A DNA stretch of 64,000 bases from Thiobacillus denitrificans (GCA_002403375.1 DHHQ01000013.1:247386-311385), one strand, 5' to 3'; shown: positions 19,480-31,205, counted from the first letter of the stretch. A program made the numbers and translations. Notes: generated from the sequence alone by a model not told the origin.

Positions 19480-21741
19480 TCAGGCAGCGCTGACCGCGCC
19501 CGGCGCGTGCGCCGCTGGTGTCTGTTGCGGCAACGGGGCGGGGCGGCCCAGCAGATAGCCCTGTGCGTGGGCGAAGCCCAGGCGCTCGGCCTCGTCCAGC
19601 GTCGCTTCCGTTTCCACGCCTTCCGCGACCAGCACGTAGCCGGCATTCTTCATCATGTGGACGAAGTCGGTGACCACCTTGCCGGCGCGGTCGCTCTGCC
19701 CCAGCTTGTTGACCAGCGAGATGTCGAACTTGACGATGTCGACCGGCAGGTCGACCAGATAGCGCAGCGGCGAGTAGCCGGTTCCGAAGTCGTCCATCGC
19801 GATGCGGTAATCGAGCGAGCGCAGGAGGTCGAGATAGGTGCGCACCTCGACCATCTGGGTGATCAGCGAGGTTTCGGTGATTTCCAGCATCAGCGGGTGG
19901 CGCGCGTTGTGGCGCGACAGTTCCAGCAGCAGCGAGATGACCTCGGGGTGCGAAATGCTCTGCGCCGACAGGTTGACCGAGACGCCCTTGCCTGCCGGCA
20001 GCCGCTGCGAGGAGAGGTCGGCGTCGATCTGGTGCAGCACCGCCAGGTCGAATTCGGTTTCCAGGCGGCGGCTGCCGACCACCGGCAGGAACGCGCCCGG
20101 CATGATCAGCCCGTCCTGGTAGCGGATGCGCGCGAGCGCCTCGTAGTGGGTGACGTGGCGTCCGGGAAGCGCATGGATCGGCTGGTAGTGCAGCTCGATC
20201 AGGCCGGGCGTGGCCAGCGCCTGGAACAGCGCGCTGGTCTCGCGGCTGGCGACCAGCGTCTGCGCGCCATGGTCGGTGTCCTCGCCGTACAGCGCGATGC
20301 GGTTGCGCCCCGGCTGCTTGGCCGTGTACATCGCGATGTCCGCCAGCTTGGGCAGTTCGTCGACGTGCGCGAGCTGGTCGGCCGGGCAGTAGGCGATGCC
20401 GATGCTGACGCTGACCGGTTCGTTGATCCCGAGATCCTTGAAGCTCGCCGCGTCGAGCAGGCTCTGGCAGCGCTGCGCGACCTGCCGGGCCTGCGCCGGC
20501 GTGGTGTGCGCCAGGAAGGTGGCGAATTCGTCGCCGCCCAGGCGGTACAGCCGGTCATTGGCGCGCAGTGCCATCACCAGCGCGTCGGCGATGAGGGTGA
20601 GTACCCGGTCGCCCTTGGCGTGCCCGTAGGTGTCGTTGATGGTCTTGAAGCGGTCGCAGTCGAACAGCAGGAACGCCACGTCCTGCGGCGCGGCCTTCAG
20701 CTCCTCGCGGAAGCGTGCCCAGTCTTCGTCGTAGGCGCGCCGGTTGTGGCAGCCGGTGAGCGCGTCCTGGCGTGCCTGCGAGTGGAACTCGCGGTTCTGG
20801 TGCTCGAGCGAGCCGTGCAGTTCGCGCAGCTGGAACTGGTAGTCGTACAGCGAGCGGCGGATGTTCTCGAGTTCGGCGATGCGCAGCGGCAGCGAACGCG
20901 CGCGGGCATCGCTGAAGCGGCCCTGCTGCATCGCGTCGATGTCGTCCGACAGGCGATGCAGCGGGCGGACCAGCAGGCGGTCGTAGGCGATCAGGCCGAA
21001 CACGGCCGCCACCACCAGCAGCACGAACAGTGCGAGCAGGGTGCGGGACAGAATCTCCTGGAAGCGCACCTGGTCGGGGTCGGGACGGGCGCCGAAGCTC
21101 AGGCGCGAAAACAGTTCCGAAGCGGGCAGCGCCTCGCCGGGCGCGAGCGTGACGGCGATGCTCGCCATGTCCGCGAAATGGAAGCCCTGCTGACCCTGCA
21201 GCGCGGACATGAAGTCGACCCGGATCAGCCCGTTGCCGAGCAGGGTCTGTTTCCGCTCGTCGCCGTAGACCGCAAACGCCTGATACAGCGCGATCGTTCC
21301 CGCCTCGTTGGCCAGCCAGGCCGCCGCCTCGCCGCGCCGGGCGTCGGCGGGCAGCCGGGACGGGAAGTCCTGCTTCGACCCGGGGGCGAGCAGATTGGCG
21401 GAGGGGGCGTAGAGGGCGGCGCGCGCGAGGGCGCTGCCCAGCATCCCGCTTTCGTAGACCCGCTGGTCGCGCCAGTGGGTGTAGTACTCGGGCATGACCA
21501 GCTGCTGCCGGGTCTCGTCCCAGTTCGCGAGGCTGGCGGCCTGGTCCTTCGTCTGGCTGAGCAGCCGTTGCGCTGCGCTGGTGAGTTCTGCGCGCGCGGC
21601 GTCCTGGTTGTGCTGCGCCAGATTGCCCGTCACGGTGCGCGTCTGATAGGCGGCAAAGCCGCCGATCAGGCTGACCAGGATGAGCAGGCCGGTGATGAAG
21701 GCGAGCGCGATGTGCTGGATGGAAAAGGAGCGGAGGGCCAT
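19480..21741 (-). CDS. Membrane GGDEF-EAL protein with CHASE4-like sensor
   Basis: A 753-residue c-di-GMP turnover protein. An N-terminal helix (residues 8-30) leads to a periplasmic domain containing ANWDETRQQL, typical of CHASE4. A second helix and HAMP-like linker follow, then a GGDEF domain with intact GGDEF (from residue 402) and an EAL domain with intact EAL (from residue 534) and DDFGTGYSPL. Both cyclase and phosphodiesterase sites look competent, so it could be bifunctional or have one regulatory domain. It lies 17 bases downstream of the alpha/beta hydrolase gene on the same strand. Confidence 0.92.
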   Translation of the reverse strand: MALRSFSIQHIALAFITGLLILVSLIGGFAAYQTRTVTGNLAQHNQDAARAELTSAAQRLLSQTKDQAASLANWDETRQQLVMPEYYTHWRDQRVYESGMLGSALARAALYAPSANLLAPGSKQDFPSRLPADARRGEAAAWLANEAGTIALYQAFAVYGDERKQTLLGNGLIRVDFMSALQGQQGFHFADMASIAVTLAPGEALPASELFSRLSFGARPDPDQVRFQEILSRTLLALFVLLVVAAVFGLIAYDRLLVRPLHRLSDDIDAMQQGRFSDARARSLPLRIAELENIRRSLYDYQFQLRELHGSLEHQNREFHSQARQDALTGCHNRRAYDEDWARFREELKAAPQDVAFLLFDCDRFKTINDTYGHAKGDRVLTLIADALVMALRANDRLYRLGGDEFATFLAHTTPAQARQVAQRCQSLLDAASFKDLGINEPVSVSIGIAYCPADQLAHVDELPKLADIAMYTAKQPGRNRIALYGEDTDHGAQTLVASRETSALFQALATPGLIELHYQPIHALPGRHVTHYEALARIRYQDGLIMPGAFLPVVGSRRLETEFDLAVLHQIDADLSSQRLPAGKGVSVNLSAQSISHPEVISLLLELSRHNARHPLMLEITETSLITQMVEVRTYLDLLRSLDYRIAMDDFGTGYSPLRYLVDLPVDIVKFDISLVNKLGQSDRAGKVVTDFVHMMKNAGYVLVAEGVETEATLDEAERLGFAHAQGYLLGRPAPLPQQTPAAHAPGAVSAA

Positions 21742-21758
21742 CTCGGGCAATGCGAAAG

Positions 21759-22598
21759 CTATCGGGTGCGCGCCAGGAACTCGAGGCTGTGCTCGAGCAG
21801 GTCGAATTCGTGTTCGCCGTCCATGAAGTGGTTGGCGCCCTGCACGACCACCATCGGGGTCTGCAGGTCCTCGAGCGAGCGGATCCAGTTGCGGCCCAGC
21901 ATCGCGTCGGCGCTGCCCATGATCAGCCGCGTGCTGACCGGCGCCTGCTTGAGTGCCGCGAGCGTGCGTGCCGCATCCCAGCGCACGTAGGAAAGCAGCG
22001 CCTCGGGCGGCGAGAGGTAGTTCCTGCAGAACGACAGCGGCTGGTTGACGAGCGCGCGCTCCCTGCGCCGGACCTGGCGTTCCAGCTGCGCGATGAGCGG
22101 GCCGCGGGCGGTGTCGCCTACCTGGGCCTCGATCAGCGAGGTGCCGATGTACGCCTTGACCGCGCCATCCGGGCGGCCCGCGAGGTACGCCAGCAGCTGC
22201 ATGCTGCCGAAGCTGTGCCCGAGCAGCACGATCGAGCGGTGGCCCCTGGACTTCAGCCAGACGACCCAGCGCGCGATCTCCGCGACGTCGTCGTCGAGGC
22301 TGTGGGTGTGCACGGCTTCGCACGCCAGGCTTTTCTCCCGGTTGGGGATGCCGAGGCTGAGGGTGGGCGAGAGCACGGAATAGCCCGCGTCGTTGAGCCC
22401 GCGTGCCAGCGTCGCCACCGTCGCGAAGGTGCGCGTCTGCAGGAAGCCGTGGAGCAGCAGCACCGCAGGCTTGTCGGGCTGTCCCGCCAGGTACTCGGCG
22501 CTCGCCGGAATGCCGGGGCGCATCTCCAGCCGGACGATCGCGGCATGCGCGGAAGCCGGGAGCGCCGACAGCAGGAGGCAGAGCAGGAATGCGCGCAT
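21759..22598 (-). CDS. Exported alpha/beta-hydrolase, DUF3530-like
   Basis: A 279-residue protein with a signal peptide (MRAFLLCLLLSALPASAHA). It has the hydrolase oxyanion segment LLLHGFLQT, the nucleophile elbow GHSFGS with its serine, and a late histidine in GANHFMDGEHE. Its length and the LGIPNREKSL region resemble DUF3530-type hydrolases. Substrate unknown. ATG 22598 was chosen because the signal peptide begins there. Probably in one operon with the GGDEF-EAL gene. Confidence 0.8.
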   Translation of the reverse strand: MRAFLLCLLLSALPASAHAAIVRLEMRPGIPASAEYLAGQPDKPAVLLLHGFLQTRTFATVATLARGLNDAGYSVLSPTLSLGIPNREKSLACEAVHTHSLDDDVAEIARWVVWLKSRGHRSIVLLGHSFGSMQLLAYLAGRPDGAVKAYIGTSLIEAQVGDTARGPLIAQLERQVRRRERALVNQPLSFCRNYLSPPEALLSYVRWDAARTLAALKQAPVSTRLIMGSADAMLGRNWIRSLEDLQTPMVVVQGANHFMDGEHEFDLLEHSLEFLARTR

Positions 22599-22712
22599 GA
22601 AAGAAGGGCGAAGGGAATCTGTGAACCTAACGGCTGCAAACCGGCGGAACTGAAGCGCCGAAGCGGGCATCCGGTGCCGGGTGTTACACTGCGCCCCGAA
22701 GTCGATCCAGAC

Positions 22713-24680
22713 ATGTCCGATCTCAACAATCTCTTTTCACCCGATGGCGCGTGTGCCGCGGTGCTCCCCGGCTGGCGCGCCCGTCCCCAGCAACTGGAGA
22801 TGGCCGAGGCGGTCGAGCGGGCGGTCGCCATTCGTGGCGTGCTGCTCGCCGAAGCCGGCACCGGCACCGGCAAGACGCTGGCCTACCTGATTCCCGCGCT
22901 GCGCTCGGGCGGCAAGGTCGTCATCTCCACCGGCACCAAGGCGCTGCAGGACCAGCTCTTCCACCGCGACCTGCCGGCCGCGCGCCGCGCGCTGAAGTCG
23001 CCGGTCAAGGTCGCGCTGCTGAAGGGGCGCGCCAACTACGTCTGCCTGCATCACCTGGAGCGCAATCTCGCCGACGGCCGCTTCGCCCATCGCGACGACG
23101 CCGCCTGGCTCGCCAGGATCGCCCGCTTCGCCGCGACCAGCGGGAGCGGTGACCGCGCCGAGGCCGAGGGCATCCCCGAGGATGCCACCGCGTGGCAGTA
23201 CGCCGTGTCCAGCCGCGACAACTGCCTCGGCAGCGAATGCAGCCATTTCAAGGACTGTTTCGTCATGCAGGCGCGCAAGAACGCGCTCGACGCCGAGGTC
23301 GTGGTGGTCAACCACCACCTTTTCTTCGCCGACCTGTGGCTCAAGGACGAGGGCGTCGCCGAGTTGCTGCCGGCGTGCAACACCGTGATCCTCGACGAGG
23401 CGCACCAGCTCGCCGAGACCGCCGCGCAGTTCTTCGGCGAGACGCTGTCGACCGCGCAGCTGCTCGAACTCGCCGGCGACACCAAGCGCCTGGCGGCGGT
23501 AAAGGCCGGCGACTTCCCGGCGCTGCGCCGCGCGGCGGAGGATCTTGCCAAGGTGGCACGCGACCTGCGCCTCGCGTTTCCGCAGAATCCGGTCAAGGCC
23601 ACCGTGGCGGAACTCGGCCGCTACGAGAAGTGGCCGGATGCGCTCAAAGCGCTGTCCGCGTCGCTGGACGAACTGGCGAAGCTCCTCGCGACGCAGGCCG
23701 AGCGCGACGCCGACCTGAAGAACTGCTTCGAGCGCGCCCAGGCGCTGCAGGCGACGCTCGCCAGCTGGCAGCGCGACGACGACCCCGAGACGCCGCGGGT
23801 GCGCTGGCTGGAAACGACGTTCTCCTCGCTGCTGCTGCACGCCACGCCGCTCTCGGTCGGCGCGATGTTCGGTGCCAGGCTCGGCGAGCGCGCGCAGGCG
23901 TGGATCCTGACCTCGGCGACGCTGTCGGTCGGCGGCGACTTCAGCCATCTCAAGGCGCGCCTGGGCATCGAGGAAGCGGAGACGCTGTGCGTCGACAGCC
24001 CCTTCGACTACCCGCGGCAGGGCGTGCTCTACGTGCCGCAGGGGCTGCCCGCGCCCAACACGCCCGAGTTCACCGAGGCGGTCGTCGACGCCGCGCTGCC
24101 GGTGCTCGAAGTCAGCCGCGGGCGCGCGTTCGTCCTGTTCACCAGCCTGCGCGCGCTCGACAAGGCGCGCGGCCTGCTGACCGAGGCCTTCAAGCGGCGT
24201 GGCTGGGACTATCCGCTACTGGTGCAGGGCGACGCGCCGAAGAACGAGCTGCTCGCGCGCTTCCAGCGCGCCGGCAACGCGGTGCTGCTGGGCAGCCAGA
24301 GCTTCTGGGAAGGCGTCGACGTGCCGGGCGACGCGCTGTCGGTGGTGATCATCGACAAGCTGCCGTTCCAGCCGCCCGACGACCCGGTCGTCGCCGCGCG
24401 CATCGCCCAGGCCGAGAAGAACGGCGGCAAGCCCTTCATGGACTATCAGCTGCCGCACGCGGCGATCGCGCTCAAGCAGGGCGCCGGGCGGCTGATCCGC
24501 ACCGAGACCGACCGCGGCGTGCTGATGATCTGCGACACCCGGCTCGCCGACAAACCCTATGGCCGGCTGCTGCTGAACGCGCTGCCGCCGATGACGCGGA
24601 CGCGCAAGCTGGAGATCGTGGAAAGGTTCTTCGCCGCTCAGGAAAGCGTCTGCACGAAGGCCAGCACCTCGGCGGCGTGA
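22713..24680 (+). CDS. DinG/YoaA-family ATP-dependent DNA helicase
   Basis: Superfamily 2 XPD-type 5'-3' helicase, 655 residues. Walker A is AEAGTGTGKT near residue 50 and the DEAH box is VILDEAHQ. Motif VI is QGAGRLIRTETDRG. Four cysteines suited to a 4Fe-4S cluster are visible in NYVCLHH, DNCLGSEC and FKDCFV. YoaA is the closer E. coli relative given the length. It probably acts on R-loops or damaged forks. Its 3' end overlaps the convergent bcp gene by 43 bases. Confidence 0.92.
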   Translation: MSDLNNLFSPDGACAAVLPGWRARPQQLEMAEAVERAVAIRGVLLAEAGTGTGKTLAYLIPALRSGGKVVISTGTKALQDQLFHRDLPAARRALKSPVKVALLKGRANYVCLHHLERNLADGRFAHRDDAAWLARIARFAATSGSGDRAEAEGIPEDATAWQYAVSSRDNCLGSECSHFKDCFVMQARKNALDAEVVVVNHHLFFADLWLKDEGVAELLPACNTVILDEAHQLAETAAQFFGETLSTAQLLELAGDTKRLAAVKAGDFPALRRAAEDLAKVARDLRLAFPQNPVKATVAELGRYEKWPDALKALSASLDELAKLLATQAERDADLKNCFERAQALQATLASWQRDDDPETPRVRWLETTFSSLLLHATPLSVGAMFGARLGERAQAWILTSATLSVGGDFSHLKARLGIEEAETLCVDSPFDYPRQGVLYVPQGLPAPNTPEFTEAVVDAALPVLEVSRGRAFVLFTSLRALDKARGLLTEAFKRRGWDYPLLVQGDAPKNELLARFQRAGNAVLLGSQSFWEGVDVPGDALSVVIIDKLPFQPPDDPVVAARIAQAEKNGGKPFMDYQLPHAAIALKQGAGRLIRTETDRGVLMICDTRLADKPYGRLLLNALPPMTRTRKLEIVERFFAAQESVCTKASTSAA

Positions 24681-25096
24681 CCCGGCGCCTTCAGGCCGCG
24701 CCAGCTTTTCACCAGTTTCCCGTCCTTGTCGAACACGAAGGTGCTGCGCTCGATGCCGCGCACCTGCTTGCCGTACATGTTCTTCAGCTTCATCACGCCG
24801 AACAGCTCGCAGGCGGCTTCGTCCTTGTCGGACAGCAGCTCGAACGGGAAGCCGTGGGCGGCCTTGAACCCCTCGTGCGACTTCAGGCTGTCGCGCGAGA
24901 CGCCGACGACGATCGTGTCGGCCTTGCCGAATTCGGGGTAGAGATCGCGGAACTCCTGGCCCTCGAGGGTGCAGCCCGAGGTATTGTCCTTCGGATAGAA
25001 GTAGACGACGACGTTCCTGCCGCGGTGATCGGACAGCCTGAAGGCGCTGTCGCCAGTGGAGGGCAGTTCGAAGTCGGTGATGACGGGGTCGCTCAT
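24638..25096 (-). CDS. bcp: Thiol peroxidase, Bcp/PrxQ family
   Basis: Cytoplasmic peroxiredoxin of 152 residues that reduces hydrogen peroxide and organic peroxides. Peroxidatic Cys42 lies in TSGCTLEGQ. The resolving cysteine five residues later in E. coli Bcp is Gln here, so this is either a 1-Cys enzyme or uses Cys96 (EAACELFG). It is last in the minus-strand set trxB-smr-bcp; thioredoxin reductase upstream fits recycling by thioredoxin. Confidence 0.93.
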   Translation of the reverse strand: MSDPVITDFELPSTGDSAFRLSDHRGRNVVVYFYPKDNTSGCTLEGQEFRDLYPEFGKADTIVVGVSRDSLKSHEGFKAAHGFPFELLSDKDEAACELFGVMKLKNMYGKQVRGIERSTFVFDKDGKLVKSWRGLKAPGHAAEVLAFVQTLS

Positions 25097-25109
25097 GGGA
25101 GGCTTCTTT

Positions 25110-25769
25110 CTAGTGTGACGAGGATTTGAGCAGGACGACGACGGCGCCGGCGCCGCCGTCGACGGTGCGTGCCTGGCAGAACGCGAGCACGTCCTCGCGC
25201 TGCATCAGCCAGTGGCGCACCTTGTTCTTCAGCACGGGCAGGCGGTTCTTCGAGCCCAGCCCCTTGCCGTGGATGATGCGCACGCAGCGGCGGTCCTCGA
25301 CCATGCAGCGGTTGAGGAAGGCGGCAAGCGCGACGCGCGCCTCGTCACCGGTGTGGCCGTGCAGGTCGAGTTCGCCCTTGATCACCCAGCCGCCGCGACG
25401 CAGCTTGCGCAGCGCGGCGAGCGGAACGCCGGGGCGCGAGAAGAAGAGCTCCTCGCCGGTGGAGACGGCGGCTTCCCAGTCCCACGGATCGGACAGGGCG
25501 TCGACCAGCACCTGCTGCTCGTCGCGCAGGCGCTGGCGGGCGACCGGTTTGGGGTGCGGATGCTTGCGCTCCACACGGTTGCAGGGGGGAAGGGGAACCG
25601 CGTCGGCGACCGCGCGGCGGAACAGCACGGCGCCGTCCTCCGGCGGCCGGGGCTTTTCAGGCGTGGCCTGCTGAGCGGCCTGCACCCGTTGCTCGCGCAG
25701 CGTGCGGCGCACGCGCGCCAGCGCCTCGAACGAGGCGGGCGCGAGCGCACTGCCGCGGGCGCGCTTCAT
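25110..25769 (-). CDS. Smr-domain protein
   Basis: A 219-residue protein with a C-terminal Smr domain carrying LDLHGHT and HGKGLGS, a fold associated with nuclease or nucleic-acid binding in MutS2 and stand-alone YdaL-type proteins. The N-terminal 90 residues are basic and probably disordered. It lies between trxB and bcp with gaps of 29 and 13 bases, so it is likely co-transcribed. Confidence 0.88.
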   Translation of the reverse strand: MKRARGSALAPASFEALARVRRTLREQRVQAAQQATPEKPRPPEDGAVLFRRAVADAVPLPPCNRVERKHPHPKPVARQRLRDEQQVLVDALSDPWDWEAAVSTGEELFFSRPGVPLAALRKLRRGGWVIKGELDLHGHTGDEARVALAAFLNRCMVEDRRCVRIIHGKGLGSKNRLPVLKNKVRHWLMQREDVLAFCQARTVDGGAGAVVVLLKSSSH

Positions 25770-25798
25770 GCCGGATCACTCGCCTGGGCCGGCTGCGC

Positions 25799-26755
25799 TC
25801 AGACCTTGCCGAGCGCGTCGAGGTAGCGCTCGGCGTCGAGCGCGGCCATGCAGCCGGTGCCGGCGCTGGTGACGGCCTGGCGGTAGATGTGGTCCTGCAC
25901 GTCGCCGGCGGCGAACACGCCTTCGATGTTGGTGGCGGTGGCGTTGCCCTTGTTGCCGCCCTTGGTGACGATGTAGCCGCCCTCCAGCGTGAGCTGGCCT
26001 TCGAAGATCGCGGTGTTGGGCTTGTGGCCGATGGCGATGAAGATGCCGGTCAGCGCGATGTCCTTGGTCGCGCCGTCCTTGGTGCTCTTGATGCGCATGC
26101 CGGTGACGCCGGTCTTGTCGCCCAGCACTTCGTCGAGCGTGTGGTCGAGCTCGAGGCTGATCTTGCCTTCCTTGACCTTTTCCATCAGATGGTCGACGAG
26201 GATCTTCTCGGACTTGAAGGTGTCGCGGCGGTGCACGAGGGTGACGTGTTTCGCGATGTTGGCCAGATACAGCGCTTCCTCGACCGCGGTGTTGCCGCCG
26301 CCGATGACCGCGACGTCCTGGTTCTTGTAGAAGAAGCCGTCGCAGGTGGCGCAGCCCGACACGCCCTTGCCCATGAAGGCCTGCTCGGACGGCAGGCCGA
26401 GGTACATGGCCGAGGCGCCGGTGGCGATGATGAGCGCGTCGCAGGTGTAGGTGCCGGAATCGCCGATCAGGGTGAAGGGCTTCTCGGTCAGCTTGGCGGT
26501 GTGGATCTGGTCGAAGATGATTTCGGTCTTGAAGCGCTCGGCGTGGCGCTGAAAGCGGTCCATCAACTCGGGGCCCTGCACGCCGTCGACGTCGGCCGGC
26601 CAGTTGTCGACTTCGGTGGTGGTCATCAGCTGGCCCCCCTGCTGCATGCCGGTGATCACGACGGGGGATAGGTTGGCGCGCGCGGCGTACACGGCGGCCG
26701 AATAGCCGGCAGGGCCGGAACCGAGGATGACGAGTTTGTGGTGTTGGGTGCTCAT
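25799..26755 (-). CDS. trxB: Thioredoxin reductase
   Basis: FAD- and NADPH-dependent thioredoxin reductase, 318 residues. The FAD motif GSGPAGYSAA is at the N-terminus, the redox disulfide is CATC (in GCATCDGFF), and the NADPH motif is GGGNTAVEEA. It reduces thioredoxin for peroxiredoxins and ribonucleotide reductase. It is divergent from ftsK and first of trxB-smr-bcp. Confidence 0.96.
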   Translation of the reverse strand: MSTQHHKLVILGSGPAGYSAAVYAARANLSPVVITGMQQGGQLMTTTEVDNWPADVDGVQGPELMDRFQRHAERFKTEIIFDQIHTAKLTEKPFTLIGDSGTYTCDALIIATGASAMYLGLPSEQAFMGKGVSGCATCDGFFYKNQDVAVIGGGNTAVEEALYLANIAKHVTLVHRRDTFKSEKILVDHLMEKVKEGKISLELDHTLDEVLGDKTGVTGMRIKSTKDGATKDIALTGIFIAIGHKPNTAIFEGQLTLEGGYIVTKGGNKGNATATNIEGVFAAGDVQDHIYRQAVTSAGTGCMAALDAERYLDALGKV

Positions 26756-26830
26756 GCTCTGTGCTCGGGTGAGGGGAAGCGGCCTATTCTAACCAAACTT
26801 GGCAGCCCCATTTCCATGCTGTCGGCCCGG

Positions 26831-26836
26831 TATAAT
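26831..26836 (+). promoter_or_regulatory. Possible -10 element of the ftsK promoter
   Basis: A perfect TATAAT lies 27 bases upstream of the ftsK ATG in the trxB-ftsK divergent gap. No good -35 is seen at 16-18 bases. Confidence 0.5.
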
Positions 26837-26863
26837 CGGGTCACTGTCGTTCGAATCGTTCCC

Positions 26864-29139
<2,276 letters not shown>

Positions 29140-29143
<4 letters not shown>

Positions 29144-29841
29144 CGTTCTACGCGTTGATCCCCGCCGCCGGCAGCGGCTCGCGCATGGGCGGGGCGATCG
29201 AGAAGCAGTACATGGACCTCAATTCGGTGCCGATGATCGCGCACGCGATGATGGTGCTGGCGCGCGAGCCGCGCATTGAGAAACTGTTCGTCGTGCTGTC
29301 GCCCACCGACAGGCGCTGGAACAACTACGAATGGCAGGGCTGGGAGGAACGCATCGAAGTGCTGCGCTGCGGCGGCGCGACGCGCGCCGAGACGGTGCTT
29401 AACGGCCTCGACGCGATCGCGAAAATCTGTGCTCCGGACGACTGGGTGCTGGTGCACGACGCCGCGCGGCCCTGCCTGCCGGACGAAATGCTGACGAAGC
29501 TGCTGGACGAAGTCGCCGACGATCCGGTCGGCGGCCTGCTCGCCGTCCCGGTGGCCGACACCCTGAAGCGCGCCGCGGCCGGCACGGCCTCCGGCGTGCG
29601 CGCCGAGGCCACCGTGCCGCGCGCCGGCCTGTGGCAGGCGCAAACCCCGCAGATGTTCCGCCACGGCACGCTGGTCGAGGCGCTGCGCGCGGCCGGCAGC
29701 GACATGACCGACGAGGCCTCGGCGATCGAGCAGCTCGGCCTGCAGCCGCGGCTCGTCGAATCCGACAGCCGCAACCTCAAGGTCACCTATCCGCAGGACC
29801 TCGAACTCGCGGGCATGATTCTAAGGAAGCTCAATGAGTGA
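29140..29841 (+). CDS. ispD: 2-C-methyl-D-erythritol 4-phosphate cytidylyltransferase
   Basis: Third step of the MEP isoprenoid pathway: CTP plus MEP gives CDP-ME. 233 residues, usual length. The N-terminal nucleotide motif is LIPAAGSGSRMGG; VHDAARPC and QTPQMFR are also diagnostic. Overlaps ftsK by 4 and ispF by 8 bases. Confidence 0.95.
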
Positions 29842-30316
29842 CATCCGGGTCGGCCACGGCTTCGACGTCCACGCCTTCGCCGAGAGCCGCAAGCTCATCA
29901 TCGGCGGCGTCGATATTCCCCATGAGCTGGGGCTCGCCGGGCACTCGGACGCCGACGTGCTGCTGCACGCGATCTGCGACGCGCTCCTCGGAGCGGCCGG
30001 GCTGGGCGACATCGGCCGTCACTTCCCCGACACCGACATGGCGTTCGCCGGGATCGACAGCCGCATCCTGCTGCGCCGCGTCGCCGAACAATTGAAGCAA
30101 CGCAACTGGAAAATCGGCAACGTGGACGCCACCATCATCGCCCAGGCACCGAAGATGGCGCCGCACATCGCGCGCATGACGGCGCACATCGCCGACGACC
30201 TCGGCATCGCCCTCGATCGCGTCAACGTCAAGGCGACCACCACCGAGAAGCTCGGCTTCACCGGGCGCCGCGAGGGCATCGCGGCCGAGGCGGTGTGCCT
30301 CATCGCCCGTGACTGA
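29834..30316 (+). CDS. ispF: 2-C-methyl-D-erythritol 2,4-cyclodiphosphate synthase
   Basis: MEP-pathway enzyme that cyclises CDP-ME 2-phosphate to MEcPP with release of CMP. 160 residues. Metal ligands are in GHGFDVHAF and GHSDADVLLHA, and the C-terminal TTTEKLGFTGRREGIAAEA motif is intact. Overlaps ispD and thpR by 8 bases each, so expression is coupled. Confidence 0.96.
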   Translation: MSDIRVGHGFDVHAFAESRKLIIGGVDIPHELGLAGHSDADVLLHAICDALLGAAGLGDIGRHFPDTDMAFAGIDSRILLRRVAEQLKQRNWKIGNVDATIIAQAPKMAPHIARMTAHIADDLGIALDRVNVKATTTEKLGFTGRREGIAAEAVCLIARD

Positions 30317-30860
30317 GCCGGCAAGAAGCGAAACGACCGAACCCGCGACGCTGCGGCTCTTCTTCGCGCTGTGGCCGGACGACGCCACCCGCGACGCGCT
30401 CAACCGGACCGGCAAGTGGCTGTACCAGCACTGGGGCGGCCGGCGCATGCGCGCCGACACCGTGCACATCACCCTGGCCTTCCTGGGCGAGACGCCGGCC
30501 GACCGGCTGGATGACCTCGTCGCCTGTGCAGACGGCGTCGAATCCGACGCCTACGACCTGGTCCTCGACCAGGCCGGCTACTGGCGGCACAACCGCATCG
30601 GCTGGCTGGGCGCGAGCGAGACGCCGCCGCAGCACTTCGAACTGGTACGGGCGCTGAACACCGGGCTGCAGCAGGCGGGCTTCCCGGTCGATGCGCGTCC
30701 CCACGTCCCGCACGTCACGCTGCTGCGCAACGCCCGCGGCGGCGAGGTGCCGGCGTGCACGCCTGTGGTCTGGCCGATCAGGGAATTCGTGCTGGTGCAG
30801 TCCAACCTCGATCCGGACGGCGCGCACTACGAGGTCGTCCGGCGCTGGGCGCTCGGCTGA
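30309..30860 (+). CDS. thpR: RNA 2',3'-cyclic phosphodiesterase (2'-5' RNA ligase family)
   Basis: A 183-residue 2H phosphoesterase. The two catalytic motifs are VHITL (His53) and PHVTL (His135). GTG 30309 is the only start that fits; it overlaps the ispF stop by 8 bases. The family opens RNA 2',3'-cyclic phosphates and can join 2'-5' ends in vitro. Confidence 0.92.
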   Translation: MTEPARSETTEPATLRLFFALWPDDATRDALNRTGKWLYQHWGGRRMRADTVHITLAFLGETPADRLDDLVACADGVESDAYDLVLDQAGYWRHNRIGWLGASETPPQHFELVRALNTGLQQAGFPVDARPHVPHVTLLRNARGGEVPACTPVVWPIREFVLVQSNLDPDGAHYEVVRRWALG

Positions 30861-30908
30861 GTGCTCCTCGTGGGGCGCAAGATTCTTCGTGAGCTCGCTG
30901 AAAAACAG

Positions 30909-30937
30909 TTGCTCCGGCGTTCCGTCCTGTATACAAT
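30909..30937 (+). promoter_or_regulatory. Sigma-70-like promoter of tRNA-Val
   Basis: TTGCTC (30909-30914), 17-base spacer, TACAAT (30932-30937), with transcription expected to start a few bases before the tRNA. Confidence 0.6.
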
Positions 30938-30949
30938 GCGCACCTCTTT

Positions 30950-31026
30950 AGGCGCGTAGCTCAGCTGGTTAGAGCACCACCTTGACATGGTGGGGGTCGT
31001 TGGTTCGAGTCCAATCGCGCCTACCA
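30950..31026 (+). tRNA. tRNA-Val (GAC)
   Basis: 77-nt tRNA with encoded CCA. The 7-bp acceptor stem AGGCGCG/CGCGCCT is perfect, the anticodon loop TTGACAT gives GAC, and the T arm contains GGTTCGAGTCC. It is close in sequence to E. coli tRNA-Val(GAC). Confidence 0.95.
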
Positions 31027-31064
31027 ATATTCATCGGGTCGGGATGACCTCTGGAGGTTGCGAA

Positions 31065-31100
31065 ATGTCACCGCGAACTAGCAAGGCTGTCACTGGATAA
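31065..31100 (+). CDS. Possible thrS leader peptide (11 residues, two Thr codons)
   Basis: The 12-codon frame MSPRTSKAVTG-stop is preceded by a perfect GGAGG seven bases before ATG. It sits between tRNA-Val and thrS and is followed 55 bases later by a strong terminator hairpin that ends 21 bases before the thrS ATG. It contains two ACT threonine codons. This geometry fits transcription attenuation, but I found no convincing antiterminator pairing, so it remains a hypothesis. Confidence 0.4.
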   Translation: MSPRTSKAVTG

Positions 31101-31155
31101 CACCCGGCGCACAGCTGTTCGCAGGCATTCTGCAATCTTCAAGCACTGAAGTACC

Positions 31156-31184
31156 AAAAAAGCGCGGCCGGTCCGCGCTTTTTT
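31156..31184 (+). terminator. Intrinsic terminator before thrS
   Basis: A-run, stem AGCGCGG/CCGCGCT with a CCGGT loop, then six Ts. It could end the tRNA-Val transcript or act as a thrS attenuator. The remaining 31027-31155 stretch holds only the short peptide frame noted above. Confidence 0.88.
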
Positions 31185-31205
31185 CATTTCCGGAGTCAGA
31201 AAACA

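Noticed and set aside
30950..31184. T-box riboswitch for thrS
   Set aside because: No T-box consensus, and T-boxes are essentially absent from betaproteobacteria.
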